Positions 33,287 to 43,249 of a stretch of 64,000 nt of DNA are shown piece by piece (the stretch's first letter is position 1; every line of letters starts with the position of its first letter). Source of the stretch: JACCTU01 sp963848525 (lineage in GTDB: Bacteria; Actinomycetota; Thermoleophilia; Gaiellales; Gaiellaceae); NCBI GenBank assembly GCA_963848525.1, contig CAWKDZ010000003.1:1-64000 (forward strand). Reading direction: 5' to 3'. The notes under the pieces were generated by a model that saw only the letters and a list, made by a program, of their open reading frames with translations, ran no database searches and was not told where the DNA came from. The translations under genes were made by a program, and so were the position numbers.

Positions 33287-36200
33287 CGCACCCAGAGCTG
33301 GTCGACCAGCAGCCTCCACTCGGGGTTGTACTGGTAGTTGCCCACCCGCTTGGAGACGAGGGTCGTGTGCGCCGGCGTGAACAGGGGCACCCAGGGCGCA
33401 AGGTCGACGAGGTCGCGCTCGATCCTCGCCCACGGCGCGACCGCGGCGTCCGGGTCGGAAGCCTGCAGCTCGAGCGCGCGCGAGATCCGGGCGTCGAAGC
33501 GCCGGTCGCAGAAGAAGCTCCAGTCGGGTGACTCGCACAAGAAGATGTCGAGGAGCGAGCGGGCCGTTCGGGTGACGCCGTACCAGCCGATCACCCCGGC
33601 CTGCACACCGCGCGTCTTCTCGTCGGTCACGGTCGCGACGTACGCGTTGAGGTCCTTGGCTTGCTTGATGCTCGCCCGGTAGCCGAGGTCGTCGAGCGCT
33701 CGAACCGCTCCCTGCGCGCCCGGCTTCCCAGAAGCCCGGGGACGGTCCAGACGGTCACGCTCATGCCCCGCGTCCCCGAAGCGGCGACGAGGCGGCGGGC
33801 ACGCGCGAGGTCGGGCGCCTTCCACTCGCCCGTCCCGTCCGGAGCGGCGGTGTAGGGGCAGTAGCGTCGGAAGCCGACGGTGCCCGGCGGGCGAAGCTGA
33901 CACGTCGGCCGGGCGAATCCCGGGCCGTACGAGGCCGAGATCGCGGCGCGGTCGATCGCGAAGTTGACCGCGCGCCGCACCCGGACGTCGTCGAACGGCG
34001 GATGCTTCACGTTGAGGAAGGCGAGGACCGTCGCCTGCTCCTCGTGCAGGTGGGCTTGCGACGGGTGGCGTGCCTTGAAGTCCTCGAGCGCCTCGATCGC
34101 CTCGGTGTGCTCCAGCGAGACGCCGCCGACGTCCATCCGTCCTCGCTCGACGGCCGCGATGCCGGCGTTCACCGGCCCGCCCAGCCTGAAGACGATCTCG
34201 TCGGGGAACCCGTCCGGGCGGGCCGGCGCCCGCACGCGGAAGTGCGGATTGCGGACGAGCGTCAGCGCGCCGCTTCGGCACGTAGCTCTCGACCATGTAG
34301 GGCCCGGTCGAAGGGACCGGACGCGTCCCCTGCTCGCGGTCCGGCGTGCCGCGCGGGATGGGTGCGAGCAGGTAGAGGCCCCGCATGAACTCGCTCTCGG
34401 GCCGCCGGAGCTGGAACACGATCGTCCCGGTCGCGTCGTCCGTCCGGATGCCCCGGCTGAGGTCGCAGCTGCGCGGCTCTTTCCTGCAGGCCTCTGCTCC
34501 GACGAGCGGGAGCCCACGAGGGTGGTATCTCCGAACGGAACTCACGCTCGAACGCGCGGCGGAAGTCGCTCGCCTGGAGGGGCATCCCGTTCGAGTAGCG
34601 GATGCCGCGGCGGAGCTGGAAGGCGTACCGCGTGTCGCCGGCCGTGATCACCGGCAGCGAGATCGCGAGGTTCGGCACGACCTGGCCGCCCTCGCTACCG
34701 CCGCGTCGCGCAGGGCCGACGAGACCGTCGTAGGCCGCGCTCAGCGACGACTCCGTGCCGGCCCAGGTCATGTAGCTCGGGTCGATGGAGCCCTACGATC
34801 AACCCGTTCGCCCCGACGACCAGCCGCCCTCCCCGGTGGCCCTCGCCGGAGGCCTGGACCGCGAGCCAGACGCGGTCGTCGAAGAGGGCGAGCCCCTTCG
34901 GCCGGTTCGCGATCGGGATCCGCTCGACGACTCGGTTCTCCGACGGGTCGATGCGCGCAACCGCCTCCGAGAACTCACCGCTCACCCAGACGACGTCGGG
35001 TCCGACCGCGATGCCGTCGGGCCCCTCGCCGACCGGGATCGTGGCCAGGACGCGATTCGTGCGAGCGTCGATGCGCGAGACCGTGCCGTCGAGCGAGTTC
35101 GCGACCCACACGGAGCCGTCGCCGAACGGCGACGCCGGTCGGCCCGTTGCCCACGCCCACCGTCTCGACGACGCGGCCCCGCCGAGCATCGATGCGGACG
35201 ACGCTCCGACTCGACTCGTCCGTGACCCACACACTCCCGCCGCCGACCGCGATGCCGCGACCGAGCGCGCCCGTCGGGATCGTGTCGACCACGCGGCCGC
35301 GACGGCGTCGATCTTCGTGACGCTGCGCTCTTGCGCGCTCGTCACCCAGACCGCTCCGTCGCCGACCGCGAGAGCTGTCGGCGTCACACCGACCGGAATC
35401 ACCTGTGCCTCGCGGTTGGTTTGCGGGTCGATCCGGGACACGGTGCCGTCCAGGGAGTTCGCCACCCAGATCGCACCGGCCCCGACCGCGATCCCGCTCG
35501 GATCGCCGCCGACGTCGATCCGCTGGACGAGGCGACTCGTTCGGGGGTCGATCCGCGAGACGGAGCGTCCAGCGAATTGGTCACCCAGATCGGCCCCCTC
35601 TCCGACCGCGACGTTCGTCGGGCCGCTCAGCGACGGGGACCTCGGCCACGAGCCGATTCGACTTCGCGTCGATCGCCGCCACCGAGTTCTCGGAAGCCGA
35701 GCTCAGTCCCGCGGCGTCTCCGCCCGCGCGCTCGATCACGGCGACCGCAGCTGCCGTCGCCAAGAGCAGGGCGGCACCGATCGCGATCAGGACGCCGCTC
35801 CGGCGTCGGGGTGGGCGGAGTCGGGCGACCGGTCGCCCGGGCGGATCGAGCTGCGCGTCCTGTCTCAGGATCGCGCCCTCGAGTTCCTGCAGCGTGCGCC
35901 CGGGCTCGAGGCCGAGCTCCTCTGCCAGCAGCCTGCGTGCCTGCTGGTACGCGGCGAGCGCCTCCGCCTGGCGGCCCGAGCGGTAGAGGGCGAGCATCAG
36001 CTGCGCGCGTAGACGCTCCCGCAGAGGATGCTCGCGGACGAGCGCCTCGAGCTCGGAGACGAGCTCGGCGTGGCGGCCGACGGCGAGGTCGGCCTCGATC
36101 CGCTCCTCGAGAGCGGCCAGGCGCAGCTCCTCGAGGCGGGCGATCTCGCCTTGCGCGAACGGCTCGGACGCGAAGTCCGACAGCGGCGGTCCCCGCCAGA

Positions 36201-36612
36201 GGACGAGCGCGCTCCGGAGAACCTCCGCCGCGCGCCGAGCATCGCCTTCGGCGAGGAGCTCTCGACCTTCGGCGTGCAGGCGCTCGAACCGGCCGAGGTC
36301 GAGCTGCTCGGGGTCGAGCGCGAGCTGGTACCCGTGCCCGTGCGTCTCCAGGTGCCCGTTCCCGAAGGCCTTGCGGAGCTGGGAGACGTAGACGTGGACG
36401 CTGTTGAGTGCGCTCGCCGGCGGGCGGTCCTCCCAGAGCGCGTCGATCAAGCGGTCCGTGGAGACGGTCTCGCCGGAGTTGAGGAGCAGGAGCGCAAGCA
36501 GCGCCCGCTGCTTGCCGGCGCCCACCTCGAGCGGCTCCCCGCGGTTGTACGCCTCGAACGGGCCGAGGAGGCGAAAGTCCAGCGTGTCGTCGCGACCGGC
36601 CAAGCGACCCAT
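33283..36612 (-). CDS. Giant SARP/BTAD regulator fused to TM helix, YVTN beta-propeller and peptide-binding protein; several apparent frameshifts
   Basis: Reading order from 36612: an OmpR-type wHTH (LDFRLLGPFEAYNRGEPLEV), a BTAD domain ending LGLEPGRTLQELEGAIL, and a basic stretch with one TM helix (GVLIAIGAALLLATAAAVAV). Next come YVTN propeller repeats (SIWVANSLDGTVSRID type; GDGSVWVTDESSRSVVRID), then an SBP_bac_5 domain (RRAVNFAIDRAAISASYGPG; VGNYQYNPEW at the C-terminus). Total about 1,100 residues. The parts lie in different frames with switches near 33.7, 34.28, 34.53, 34.79, 35.13, 35.29 and 35.6 kb. Intact fusions of this layout exist in actinobacteria, so this may be sequencing error. 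A DNA-binding protein with an external sensor is the inferred role. Confidence 0.7.
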
Positions 36613-36709
36613 TGTCGTCGCCTCTCAAGCGCTCTACAAGCGGAGATCAAGCCCTGCGCAAGCGCGCCGGTTCATGTTCGGGTGGTCGTTGCGGCAGGGA
36701 GGTGGTGGG

Positions 36710-37009
36710 ATGCGGATCACGAGCTCGTGCGTCGCGCTGGCGGTGATGCTGTCGGTGGCGGCGGCGTGGAGCCCTGAGGCGAGGACGAGCTCCCCACCCG
36801 ATCCCAGCCGTGAGCGGCCCTCCACGATCGTAGTCAGCGTCCCAGAGGACGGCTTCCACTGGACGGACGCCGGTGTCGGCGCTGCGGCGATGCTCGCGAC
36901 GACGCTGCTCGCGCTCGGCGTCCTGCTGGCGCTGCGACCCGACCGCGGAGGAACAGGCCAACTATCAGGCGCTCGAGCGAGCGCGGAAGGAGTCCCATGC
37001 GAAAAGTGA
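36710..37009 (+). CDS. Small secreted or membrane-anchored protein of unknown function
   Basis: 99 residues. An N-terminal signal-like helix (SSCVALAVMLSVAAAW), a short extracytoplasmic part containing VVSVPEDGFHWTDAGVGAAA, then a second hydrophobic helix (MLATTLLALGVLLAL) and a Gly/Arg tail. Ribosome site GGGAGGTGG. It overlaps the next gene by 13 bases. I know no function. Proteins with this VSVPxxGFxWxDA segment are widespread small actinobacterial membrane proteins. Confidence 0.65.
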   Translation: MRITSSCVALAVMLSVAAAWSPEARTSSPPDPSRERPSTIVVSVPEDGFHWTDAGVGAAAMLATTLLALGVLLALRPDRGGTGQLSGARASAEGVPCEK

Positions 37010-37575
37010 AGTGGCTCGTGCTCGTCTGCATCGTGGGCGTGGCTGCGTACGGGGTCAGCGTGCTGGCGACGCCCGATGTCGCGGAATCGAGCCCGGCCGC
37101 GATGCACGCCGCCCACAGTGGGGGCGTGGACATCGCTCTGCTGAACAAGGTCCGGCGGGGGTTCAACCTCCATTGGCCCGAGCAGGCGATCAAGGCCGGT
37201 TACGAGCTCGGGTACGTGAACGGCCTCGGCAACCGGATCATCACCGGCTGCGTCGCACACCCGACGGCCGGGGCGATGGGGTACCACTACTTCAACAAGG
37301 CGCTGATCGACGACCTGGTGGTCGACGAGCTGAAGCCCGAGGGCCTGGTCTACGCGCGAGAACCAGGCGGTCGTCTCAAGCTCGCCGCTGTGGAATACGT
37401 CCTCCCGGGCGCAGCCTCCAATCCGCCCGGGCCCGCCGTGGCGCCGACCGTGTTCGGAATGGAGATGGTGATTCTCGTTCCGGCCGTGGGTTTCCACACG
37501 CTGCACGCCTGGATCTGGCGTGACAACCCGGCGGGGCTGTTCGCCCACTGGAACCCGGACGTCACCTGCCCGTAG
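36997..37575 (+). CDS. Exported protein of unknown function
   Basis: 192 residues. A signal anchor (VKWLVLVCIVGVAAYGVSVL) is followed by a globular part with AMGYHYFNKALIDDLVVDEL, GLVYAREPGGRLKLAAVEYV and a His-rich end VGFHTLHAWIWRDNPAG. The MGYHYFN motif recurs in uncharacterised exported proteins. The His and Trp residues could bind metal or heme; this is a guess. It is co-transcribed with the small gene upstream. Confidence 0.7.
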   Translation: MRKVKWLVLVCIVGVAAYGVSVLATPDVAESSPAAMHAAHSGGVDIALLNKVRRGFNLHWPEQAIKAGYELGYVNGLGNRIITGCVAHPTAGAMGYHYFNKALIDDLVVDELKPEGLVYAREPGGRLKLAAVEYVLPGAASNPPGPAVAPTVFGMEMVILVPAVGFHTLHAWIWRDNPAGLFAHWNPDVTCP

Positions 37576-37584
37576 CAGCACGCA

Positions 37585-37617
37585 GAGTCGGAGGGCGCGC
37601 GGCACGCTCTCCGACTC
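37585..37617 (+). terminator. Hairpin terminator
   Basis: GAGTCGGAG and CTCCGACTC arms (9 bp) around a 15-base loop, followed by TCTGCTC, ten bases past the stop of the exported protein gene. Confidence 0.6.
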
Positions 37618-37646
37618 TCTGCTCGGCCAACGGGCATGCTCACTCC

Positions 37647-37793
37647 ATGAGTGAAGACGAGCTGCGTCGCAAGGTCGAGGAGGCCGAGGAAGGACTCGAG
37701 CGCGCGGAGGAACACCAGGAGCGCGTCGAGGAGCAGATCGAGGAAGCGCACGAACACGTCGGCGACGACGAGGAGCAGCCGGCCGGCGCGTGA
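37647..37793 (+). CDS. Small charged coiled-coil protein
   Basis: A 48-codon frame: MSEDELRRKVEEAEEGLERA, then EEHQERVEEQIEEAHEHVGD and a short PAGA tail. Nearly every residue is charged, with heptad spacing suited to a single coiled coil. A weak ribosome site precedes it. The codon pattern is coding-like (third-position G/C). It is a plausible small regulator or chaperone, but nothing more can be said. Confidence 0.55.
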   Translation: MSEDELRRKVEEAEEGLERAEEHQERVEEQIEEAHEHVGDDEEQPAGA

Positions 37794-37826
37794 CCCGCGG
37801 GCCGCGCCCGGTGTAGGACTCACTGG

Positions 37827-38381
37827 GTGGTGGGCCGGCCCCCGGAAACCGACCTCGTCGTGCGTGCGAAGCGCGGCGACGCGGATGCCTACGAATCCCT
37901 CTTGCGCATGCACGAGCACGTCGCCTATCGGACCGCCTACGCGATCGTCGGCTCCGCCGCCGACGCGGAGGACGTGACCCAGGAAGCGTTCGTCAAGGCG
38001 TACAACGCGCTGGCGCGTTTTCGGACGGGCTCGCCCTTTCGCCCCTGGCTGCTGCGGATCGTCGCCAACGAGGCCCGCAACCGCCGGCGAACGCTCGGGC
38101 GGCGCGCGCACCTGCTCAACCGGGCCGCCGAAGAGACCGCCTTGGGCGATCCGGCCCGATCGCCCGAGGCGGAGCTCGTCGACCGCGAGCAGCGGGACGA
38201 GCTCCTCGCCGCGATCGAGCGGCTGAAGGACGAGGAACGCGTCGCGATCGTCGCGCGCTACTTCATCGGGCTCACGGACGACGAGACGGCGGCCGCGCTG
38301 GGCGTGCGGCGCGGCGCCGTGAAGATGCGCGTCCACCGGGCACTGAAACGGCTGCGGGAGGAGCTCGATGTCGACGCCTGA
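37827..38381 (+). CDS. ECF-type RNA polymerase sigma factor
   Basis: 184 residues with sigma region 2 (DAEDVTQEAFVKAYNALARF) and region 4 helix-turn-helix (LTDDETAAALGVRRGAVKMR), joined by a Pro/Ala/Glu linker. Start GTG at 37827. The stop lies inside the next gene (14-base overlap), which encodes a membrane-anchored protein with anti-sigma-like position. The target promoters cannot be inferred. Confidence 0.88.
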   Translation: MVGRPPETDLVVRAKRGDADAYESLLRMHEHVAYRTAYAIVGSAADAEDVTQEAFVKAYNALARFRTGSPFRPWLLRIVANEARNRRRTLGRRAHLLNRAAEETALGDPARSPEAELVDREQRDELLAAIERLKDEERVAIVARYFIGLTDDETAAALGVRRGAVKMRVHRALKRLREELDVDA

Positions 38382-39108
38382 GCTCGACCAGCGGCTGCGC
38401 GCCGCGGCGCCGCACTATCCCTTCCCGCCGACGCCGGAGCTGGCGCAGGCGGCCCGCGCCCGGCTGCCGGAGCGCAGGCCGCGCAGCCGCGCGCGGATCG
38501 CGGTCGCCGTCGCCGTGTTGCTGGCCGTCCTCGGTGCGGTGACCCTCGCCGCGTCGCCGGGCGCGCGGAGCGCCCTGCGCGACCTGCTCGACCGCGTCCC
38601 GGGCGTGCACATCGAGCAGCGCGAGTCGCTGCCCGCCGTCCCGTACACGGAGACGCCGTACTACGGCGTCGAGGTCGGGCTCGACGAGGCCGAGCGCCGC
38701 TTCGGGCGCCCGCTGTTGCTCCCGCGCGGCTTCGGCGAGCCGGACGCCGTCTACTCGCTCGTCGACCTGCCGGGCGACATGGTCACGGCGGTCTACGGCG
38801 GCGACGACGAGCGCGCGGAGCTCGTCTTCAGCCAATGGAAGACGAGCGGGCGCGACCAGTTCTACAAGGTGCTCACGTTCAACGCGGCCGCGGAGCCGGC
38901 CGAGGTGGCGGGGGCACCTGCGCTCTGGATCCACGGTGCCGACCACGGCGTCTGGTACGCGGCGCCCGACGGCTCCGAGGAGATCTACGACATGAAGGGC
39001 TATTTGGCCGGGAACGTGCTGGTCTGGCGAGTCGGCGACCTGCTCTACCGGCTCGAGGCCGACGTGACCAGGGAGCGCGCGCTCGAGCTGGCGGCCTCGC
39101 TGCGGTGA
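38368..39108 (+). CDS. Membrane-anchored sigma-factor partner (putative anti-sigma)
   Basis: 246 residues. A short cytoplasmic N-terminus (MSTPELDQRLRAAAPHYPFP) and one TM helix (IAVAVAVLLAVLGAVTLA) precede an external domain with ALWIHGADHGVWYAAPDGSE, similar to DUF4367-like sensor domains. No zinc HxxxCxxC motif is present. Genetic coupling to the ECF sigma gene supports a regulatory role. Confidence 0.7.
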   Translation: MSTPELDQRLRAAAPHYPFPPTPELAQAARARLPERRPRSRARIAVAVAVLLAVLGAVTLAASPGARSALRDLLDRVPGVHIEQRESLPAVPYTETPYYGVEVGLDEAERRFGRPLLLPRGFGEPDAVYSLVDLPGDMVTAVYGGDDERAELVFSQWKTSGRDQFYKVLTFNAAAEPAEVAGAPALWIHGADHGVWYAAPDGSEEIYDMKGYLAGNVLVWRVGDLLYRLEADVTRERALELAASLR

Positions 39109-39138
39109 CCTGCACGCGGGTGCCGGTGTACCGGAACC

Positions 39139-40039
39139 GTGCGCCGCCTGTCCGCCTCGACGCTCGTGCTCGTGCTCGCCGTCGGCTGCGGGGCGGCCGA
39201 CGCTGCGCCGAGGAAGCCGAAGCCGATCCGGATCGCCGTTCCCGGGCCGCTCGCGCTCACGCCCGACGGCCGCGCGCTCGTGGTCGGCGACCGGCAGCTG
39301 CGCCGCGTCGTCCGCGTCGACCTGCGCACGCGTCGCCGGACGATCGTCGCGTCGGGCTTCCCGGACGCCGTCGTCGGGCTCGGCTACGACGACACGAACC
39401 GCCTCTACGTCGCCTCGCTCGACCGCGTCTACCGCCTCGACGGCAACCGGAAGGTCGTCGTCGCGGGAACCGGCACGCGCGGCCACACGGGCGACGGTGG
39501 TCCCGCGACCGCGGCCCAGCTCGCCGGCGCGACCGGGATCGACGTCGACCACGACGAGCGGATCGCGATCGCGGAGTACGACAACTGGATCCGGGTGGTC
39601 GAGGCGGACGGAACGATCCGCACCGTCGCGGGCAACGGCGGCACCGGCCGCGACGGCGACGGCGGGCCGGCGACGGCGGCGCTGCTCGGTCATCCGCACG
39701 ACGTCGTCTGGCGGCGGGACGGCTTCGTGATCGCCGACTCGCACAACGGCGTGCTGCGCCGTGTCGACGCCGTCGGGGACGATCACGACCTTCGCGGAGG
39801 TCGGCGTACCGATCGACGTCGTCGGTGCGCCCGGTGATGCGCTCTACGTCACCGATGCGCGGGGGTGGGTCGCCCGCGTCGCTCCCGACGGCGCCGTCAC
39901 GCGGCTCGCTTTCCTCGCAACGCCGATCGGGGTCGCGGGCGACTACAACGGGAACGTGTACGTCGCGCAGCTCAACGCGCGGCGGATCATGCGCGTGTCG
40001 CGCGCCGGGCGCGTCACTGTCTTCGTGCCGCGGGGCTGA
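39139..40039 (+). CDS. Exported NHL-type beta-propeller protein, one apparent frameshift
   Basis: About 300 residues. An export signal with a possible lipid-attachment cysteine (LVLVLAVGCGAADA) is followed by repeated blades including GTRGHTGDGGPATAAQLAGA and GNGGTGRDGDGGPATAALLG, as in NHL/Teneurin-like propellers. The frame changes near 39770 (VDA then PSGTITTFAEVG), where one extra G would explain it. GTG start at 39139. Function unknown; such propellers bind proteins or sugars. Confidence 0.7.
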
Positions 40040-40044
40040 TCCTC

Positions 40045-41709
40045 CTAGAGCTCGACGTAGCGCGCGCCCAACGTCGCCGCGAGCGTCCGGTGCGCCACGC
40101 TCGTCCCGATCAGCGTCGACCGCGCAGGGTCGACCGCGTGTGCGCGTGCGAACGCGAGTGGGAGGCCTGGGAGTGGCGGGCGGCACCAGCACTTCGGCGG
40201 GCCGCCGCCGTGAGGGCAGACGGCGCCCGCGACCGGACCTGATACCTCGGCCGCGACCCGAGCGACCTCGTCGGCGACGTCGCCCGCGCGCCAGTCGAAC
40301 ACGAGATGCGGCGCGCTCGGGTCGGCCTGCGCGAGCGCTTCCTCCCACGCGGCCTTCGTGAGGGCTGCGGCCGCGACGAATACGCCCGACCGCGAGTGCG
40401 CCGACGCGGCGCGCGTGAACGGCTTCCGCTCGACGGCCGCGAAGCCCTCGTCGTTCGACGGCGGCTCGAGCTCGCGGAGCGCGCGCATCTGCGAGGTCGG
40501 CGCGTGCACTCCGGCCTCGCGCCGCGCGGCGTCTCGGAGCTCGTCCGGATCCGGAAGGCCGTCGAAGCGGTCGAGCAGGCGCTCCACGAGGTTGACCTGC
40601 GCCTGCGCGAGGGGCGCGTCGATCCAGACGCAGCGCGCGGTGATGCCGTGGCGGCGCGCAGCGTCGACCACGTAGCTGCGCGAGGCGCGCGTGAGATAGG
40701 TGTTGTCGAGTACGACGCGGCGGCTCCCCGCGGCGAGCGCGTCGTCGAGCGCCTCGGCGAGCTCGCGCAGCGACCCGCCGCGCTCGTCGCGGTTCAGGCG
40801 GACGTAGCCGCGGGCGACGAGCTCCTCCGCGAGCCGGGTCTTGCCCGCTCCGGGGATGCCCATGACGACGACGACGTCGCCCTCGCCCGACGCGGCTCGC
40901 GGCGAACCGCGTCGTCCGAACGCGCGGTCCAGCGTCGCGCGCTCGTCGCGCTCGAGCGCGATCCCCGCGGCACGCGCGGCAGAGCGGGCCGTCTCGGGGC
41001 GACGGGCGCCGGGGATCGCGACGACGGCCGGCGAGAGGTGTAGCAGCCACGCGAGCGCGACCTCGGCCGGTGTCGCGTCGTGGGCGTCGGCGACCTCGGA
41101 AAGCGTTCCGTTGCGCGCGAGACGCGTCGCGCGCTTCGGCCCGCCGAGCGGCGAGTGCGCGATCAATGCGATCCCTAGCTCCTCGCACCGTTCGACGACG
41201 CCGCCCCGGAGCGCGCGGTCGTCGAACGGGCTCAGCGCGACCTGAACCGCGGCGATCGGCGCGAGCTCGGCCGCTTCGTCGAGCTGCACCCGGTTGACGT
41301 TCGAGAGGCCGACGCGCGGCACCAGCCCGTCGTCGACGAGCCTCGAGAGCGCGCGCACGGTCGTCCGCCACGGCGTTCGCGGATCGGGCGCGTGGACGAG
41401 GTAGAGGTCGATCGGCAACCCGTCGAGCGCCGCGAGGCTCGCCTCGCAGTCCGCGCGGATCGCCTTCGCCCGGCCGTCGGGGAGCCATGCACCCTCCGGG
41501 CGCGCCATGCCTCCCTTCGTGACGATCCGCGCGCCGCGTCCGCAAAGCGCCTCGGCGAGCAGCCGCTCGTTGTCCCCGTACGCGCGCGCGGTGTCGAACA
41601 CGGTGATGCCGGCGTCCACCGCGGCGGCGACCACGTCGGCCACTTCGTCCGGGGCCAGCCGCATGCAGCCGAGACCGATGCGGAGCTCTGACGGTTCGAG
41701 CCAGTTCAC
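40045..41709 (-). CDS. Aldo/keto reductase fused to polynucleotide-kinase-like P-loop and degenerate HAD module
   Basis: 554 residues. Part 1 (about 1-275) is an AKR barrel with FDTARAYGDNERLLAEAL (Asp and Tyr of the tetrad) and a C-terminal VVAIPGARRPETA NADP-site. Part 2 (about 300-440) has Walker A MGIPGAGKTRLAEEL and the kinase-like VLDNTYLTRASRS. Part 3 resembles the phosphatase half of PNKP enzymes (CPHGGGPPKCWCRPPLPG, then LIGTSVAHRTLAATLGARYV) but lacks the DxDGT nucleophile. GTG at 41709 overlaps the mobA stop (GTGA). What joins a reductase to a nucleic-acid or small-molecule kinase is unknown. Confidence 0.75.
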   Translation of the reverse strand: MNWLEPSELRIGLGCMRLAPDEVADVVAAAVDAGITVFDTARAYGDNERLLAEALCGRGARIVTKGGMARPEGAWLPDGRAKAIRADCEASLAALDGLPIDLYLVHAPDPRTPWRTTVRALSRLVDDGLVPRVGLSNVNRVQLDEAAELAPIAAVQVALSPFDDRALRGGVVERCEELGIALIAHSPLGGPKRATRLARNGTLSEVADAHDATPAEVALAWLLHLSPAVVAIPGARRPETARSAARAAGIALERDERATLDRAFGRRGSPRAASGEGDVVVVMGIPGAGKTRLAEELVARGYVRLNRDERGGSLRELAEALDDALAAGSRRVVLDNTYLTRASRSYVVDAARRHGITARCVWIDAPLAQAQVNLVERLLDRFDGLPDPDELRDAARREAGVHAPTSQMRALRELEPPSNDEGFAAVERKPFTRAASAHSRSGVFVAAAALTKAAWEEALAQADPSAPHLVFDWRAGDVADEVARVAAEVSGPVAGAVCPHGGGPPKCWCRPPLPGLPLAFARAHAVDPARSTLIGTSVAHRTLAATLGARYVEL

Positions 41710-42239
41710 TCGTGCGGGCGCAGGTCCAGCGGTGTGTTCACGTTCGCGAGCTCGCGTGCGCCGAGGGCGACCACGGCTGCGTCGAGCTCGGCGACGGTCT
41801 CCCGCAGCGCGAGCGCGCCTGCCGAGAGCGCGCGTTCGAGCGCGGGCAACGCGCGCTTGCGGTACGCGCCCGGGAGTGGGCCCGTCGGTGGAACCGCCGC
41901 GTCGCGGCAGGCGTTTGCAAGCGCACGGAGCGACGCCTCGGTGAGCCATGGCATGTCGACGGGGACGACGAGTGCGATCTCGTTGCGTGCAGCGCGCAAG
42001 CCGGCGACGACGCCGGCGATCGGGGCGCGCACGTCGGTCCCGTCGTCGAGGAGCTCGAACGGGAGGGGGAGCTCGTCCGCGGCCTTTCCCACCGCCAGCC
42101 GCTCATCGCAGACCTCGAGTAGGCGCCACGCGCGTTCGGCGAGCGTCTCGCCGTCGAGCTCCGCGAGGGCCTTCGGCGAGCCGAACCGCCGGCTCGCGCC
42201 GCCGACGAGCAGCACGCCCGTCAGCTGCTGACGCGCCAC
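41706..42239 (-). CDS. mobA: Molybdenum cofactor guanylyltransferase
   Basis: 177 residues of nucleotidyltransferase fold. N-terminal GTP-binding GVLLVGGASRRFGSPKALAE, the middle DDGTDVRAPIAGVVAGLRAA and metal-site VPVDMPWL match MobA, which attaches GMP to molybdopterin for the bis-MGD enzymes. The start (GTG 42239) overlaps the end of fdhD by 19 bases. Formate dehydrogenase, encoded on the opposite strand nearby, is the obvious client. Confidence 0.85.
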   Translation of the reverse strand: MARQQLTGVLLVGGASRRFGSPKALAELDGETLAERAWRLLEVCDERLAVGKAADELPLPFELLDDGTDVRAPIAGVVAGLRAARNEIALVVPVDMPWLTEASLRALANACRDAAVPPTGPLPGAYRKRALPALERALSAGALALRETVAELDAAVVALGARELANVNTPLDLRPHE

Positions 42240-43003
42240 GGCTCCGAGTAGACGTTCATGCGCCCGTCGCGCACGAAGCCGCAGAGCGTCACTCCGCGGT
42301 CGCGCGCGAGCTCGACCGCGAGGCTCGACGGAGCGCCGACGCCGGCGAGGAGCGGGCAGCCGGCGACCGCGGCCTTCTGCACGAGCTCGAACGAGAGTCG
42401 CCCGCTGACGCAGAGCACGTGCTCCGAGAGCGGCAGCAGCCGTTGCCCGAACGACCAGCCGACCACCTTGTCGAGCGCGTTGTGGCGGCCGACGTCCTCG
42501 CGCAGGCAGAGCAGCGTCCCGTCAGGCGCGAAGAGGCCGGTCGCGTGCAGCCCGCCCGTGACCTCGAACGCGGCCTGCGCCTTGCGGAGGCGGTCGGGGA
42601 GGCCGGTGACGAGCGCCGCGTCGACGCGGAGGTCCGACTCGACCCGCGGCGCCTCGACCGCGACCGCCTCGAGGGCGCCCTTGCCGCAGACGCCGCACGA
42701 CGACGAGGTGTAGAAGCTCCGCTTGAGCTGCGTCAGGTCGACGCCCGGAGCCTCGACCTCGACCACGTTCGCGGCGAGATCCTGTGGCAGCGCAGCGCTT
42801 AGCGGCGCGAGCCCTTCGGAGAGACAGAACCCGAGCGCGAGCTCCTCGTCGTGGCCGGGCGTGCGCATGGTCACCGCCACCGGCTCACCGTCGATCCGGA
42901 TCTCCAGCGGCTCCTCGACCGCGACGCCGTCCCGCTCCTCGACGCCCTGCGGCAGGCGGAGGACTTCGACGCTCGCGGTCGAGTAGGGCGGCGGTTCGCT
43001 CAT
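42221..43003 (-). CDS. fdhD: Formate dehydrogenase accessory sulfurtransferase FdhD
   Basis: 260 residues. The catalytic loop SSSCGVCGKGALEA (CxxC) and the REDVGRHNALDKVVG block are diagnostic of FdhD, which passes sulfur from a cysteine desulfurase to the Mo/W-bisMGD of formate dehydrogenase. ATG at 43003 is preferred over longer upstream frames, which lack family similarity. It is divergent from the formate dehydrogenase operon with only 17 bases between starts. Confidence 0.93.
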   Translation of the reverse strand: MSEPPPYSTASVEVLRLPQGVEERDGVAVEEPLEIRIDGEPVAVTMRTPGHDEELALGFCLSEGLAPLSAALPQDLAANVVEVEAPGVDLTQLKRSFYTSSSCGVCGKGALEAVAVEAPRVESDLRVDAALVTGLPDRLRKAQAAFEVTGGLHATGLFAPDGTLLCLREDVGRHNALDKVVGWSFGQRLLPLSEHVLCVSGRLSFELVQKAAVAGCPLLAGVGAPSSLAVELARDRGVTLCGFVRDGRMNVYSEPWRVSS

Positions 43004-43020
43004 GGGCGTAGCCTGCCACC

Positions 43021-43248
43021 GTGGACGACTGGCTGACCCGGGCGCGGGACGCGCTCGCCGAGGCGGCCGGGATCGACCCGGCCGAGCTCGAGCTCGACGC
43101 CGAGGACGAGCGCACGCTGCTCGACCTCGCCCGCGTCGCGGCGCACGTGAGCGGCGAGCGGACGAACGCGCCGCTGCTCTGCTACCTCGTCGGCCGCGCG
43201 ACGCGTGGTGGCGCGACCCTGGACGAGCTCGCGGACGCCGTTCGCTGA
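43021..43248 (+). CDS. Small DUF6457-like protein
   Basis: 75 residues, all helical: MDDWLTRARDALAEAAGIDP, LDLARVAAHVSGERTNAPLL, LVGRATRGGATLDELADAV. Short proteins of this pattern are often next to fdhD/mobA genes in actinobacteria; the role is unknown. GTG start at 43021; it begins the formate dehydrogenase operon. Confidence 0.65.
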   Translation: MDDWLTRARDALAEAAGIDPAELELDAEDERTLLDLARVAAHVSGERTNAPLLCYLVGRATRGGATLDELADAVR

Positions 43249-43249
43249 C

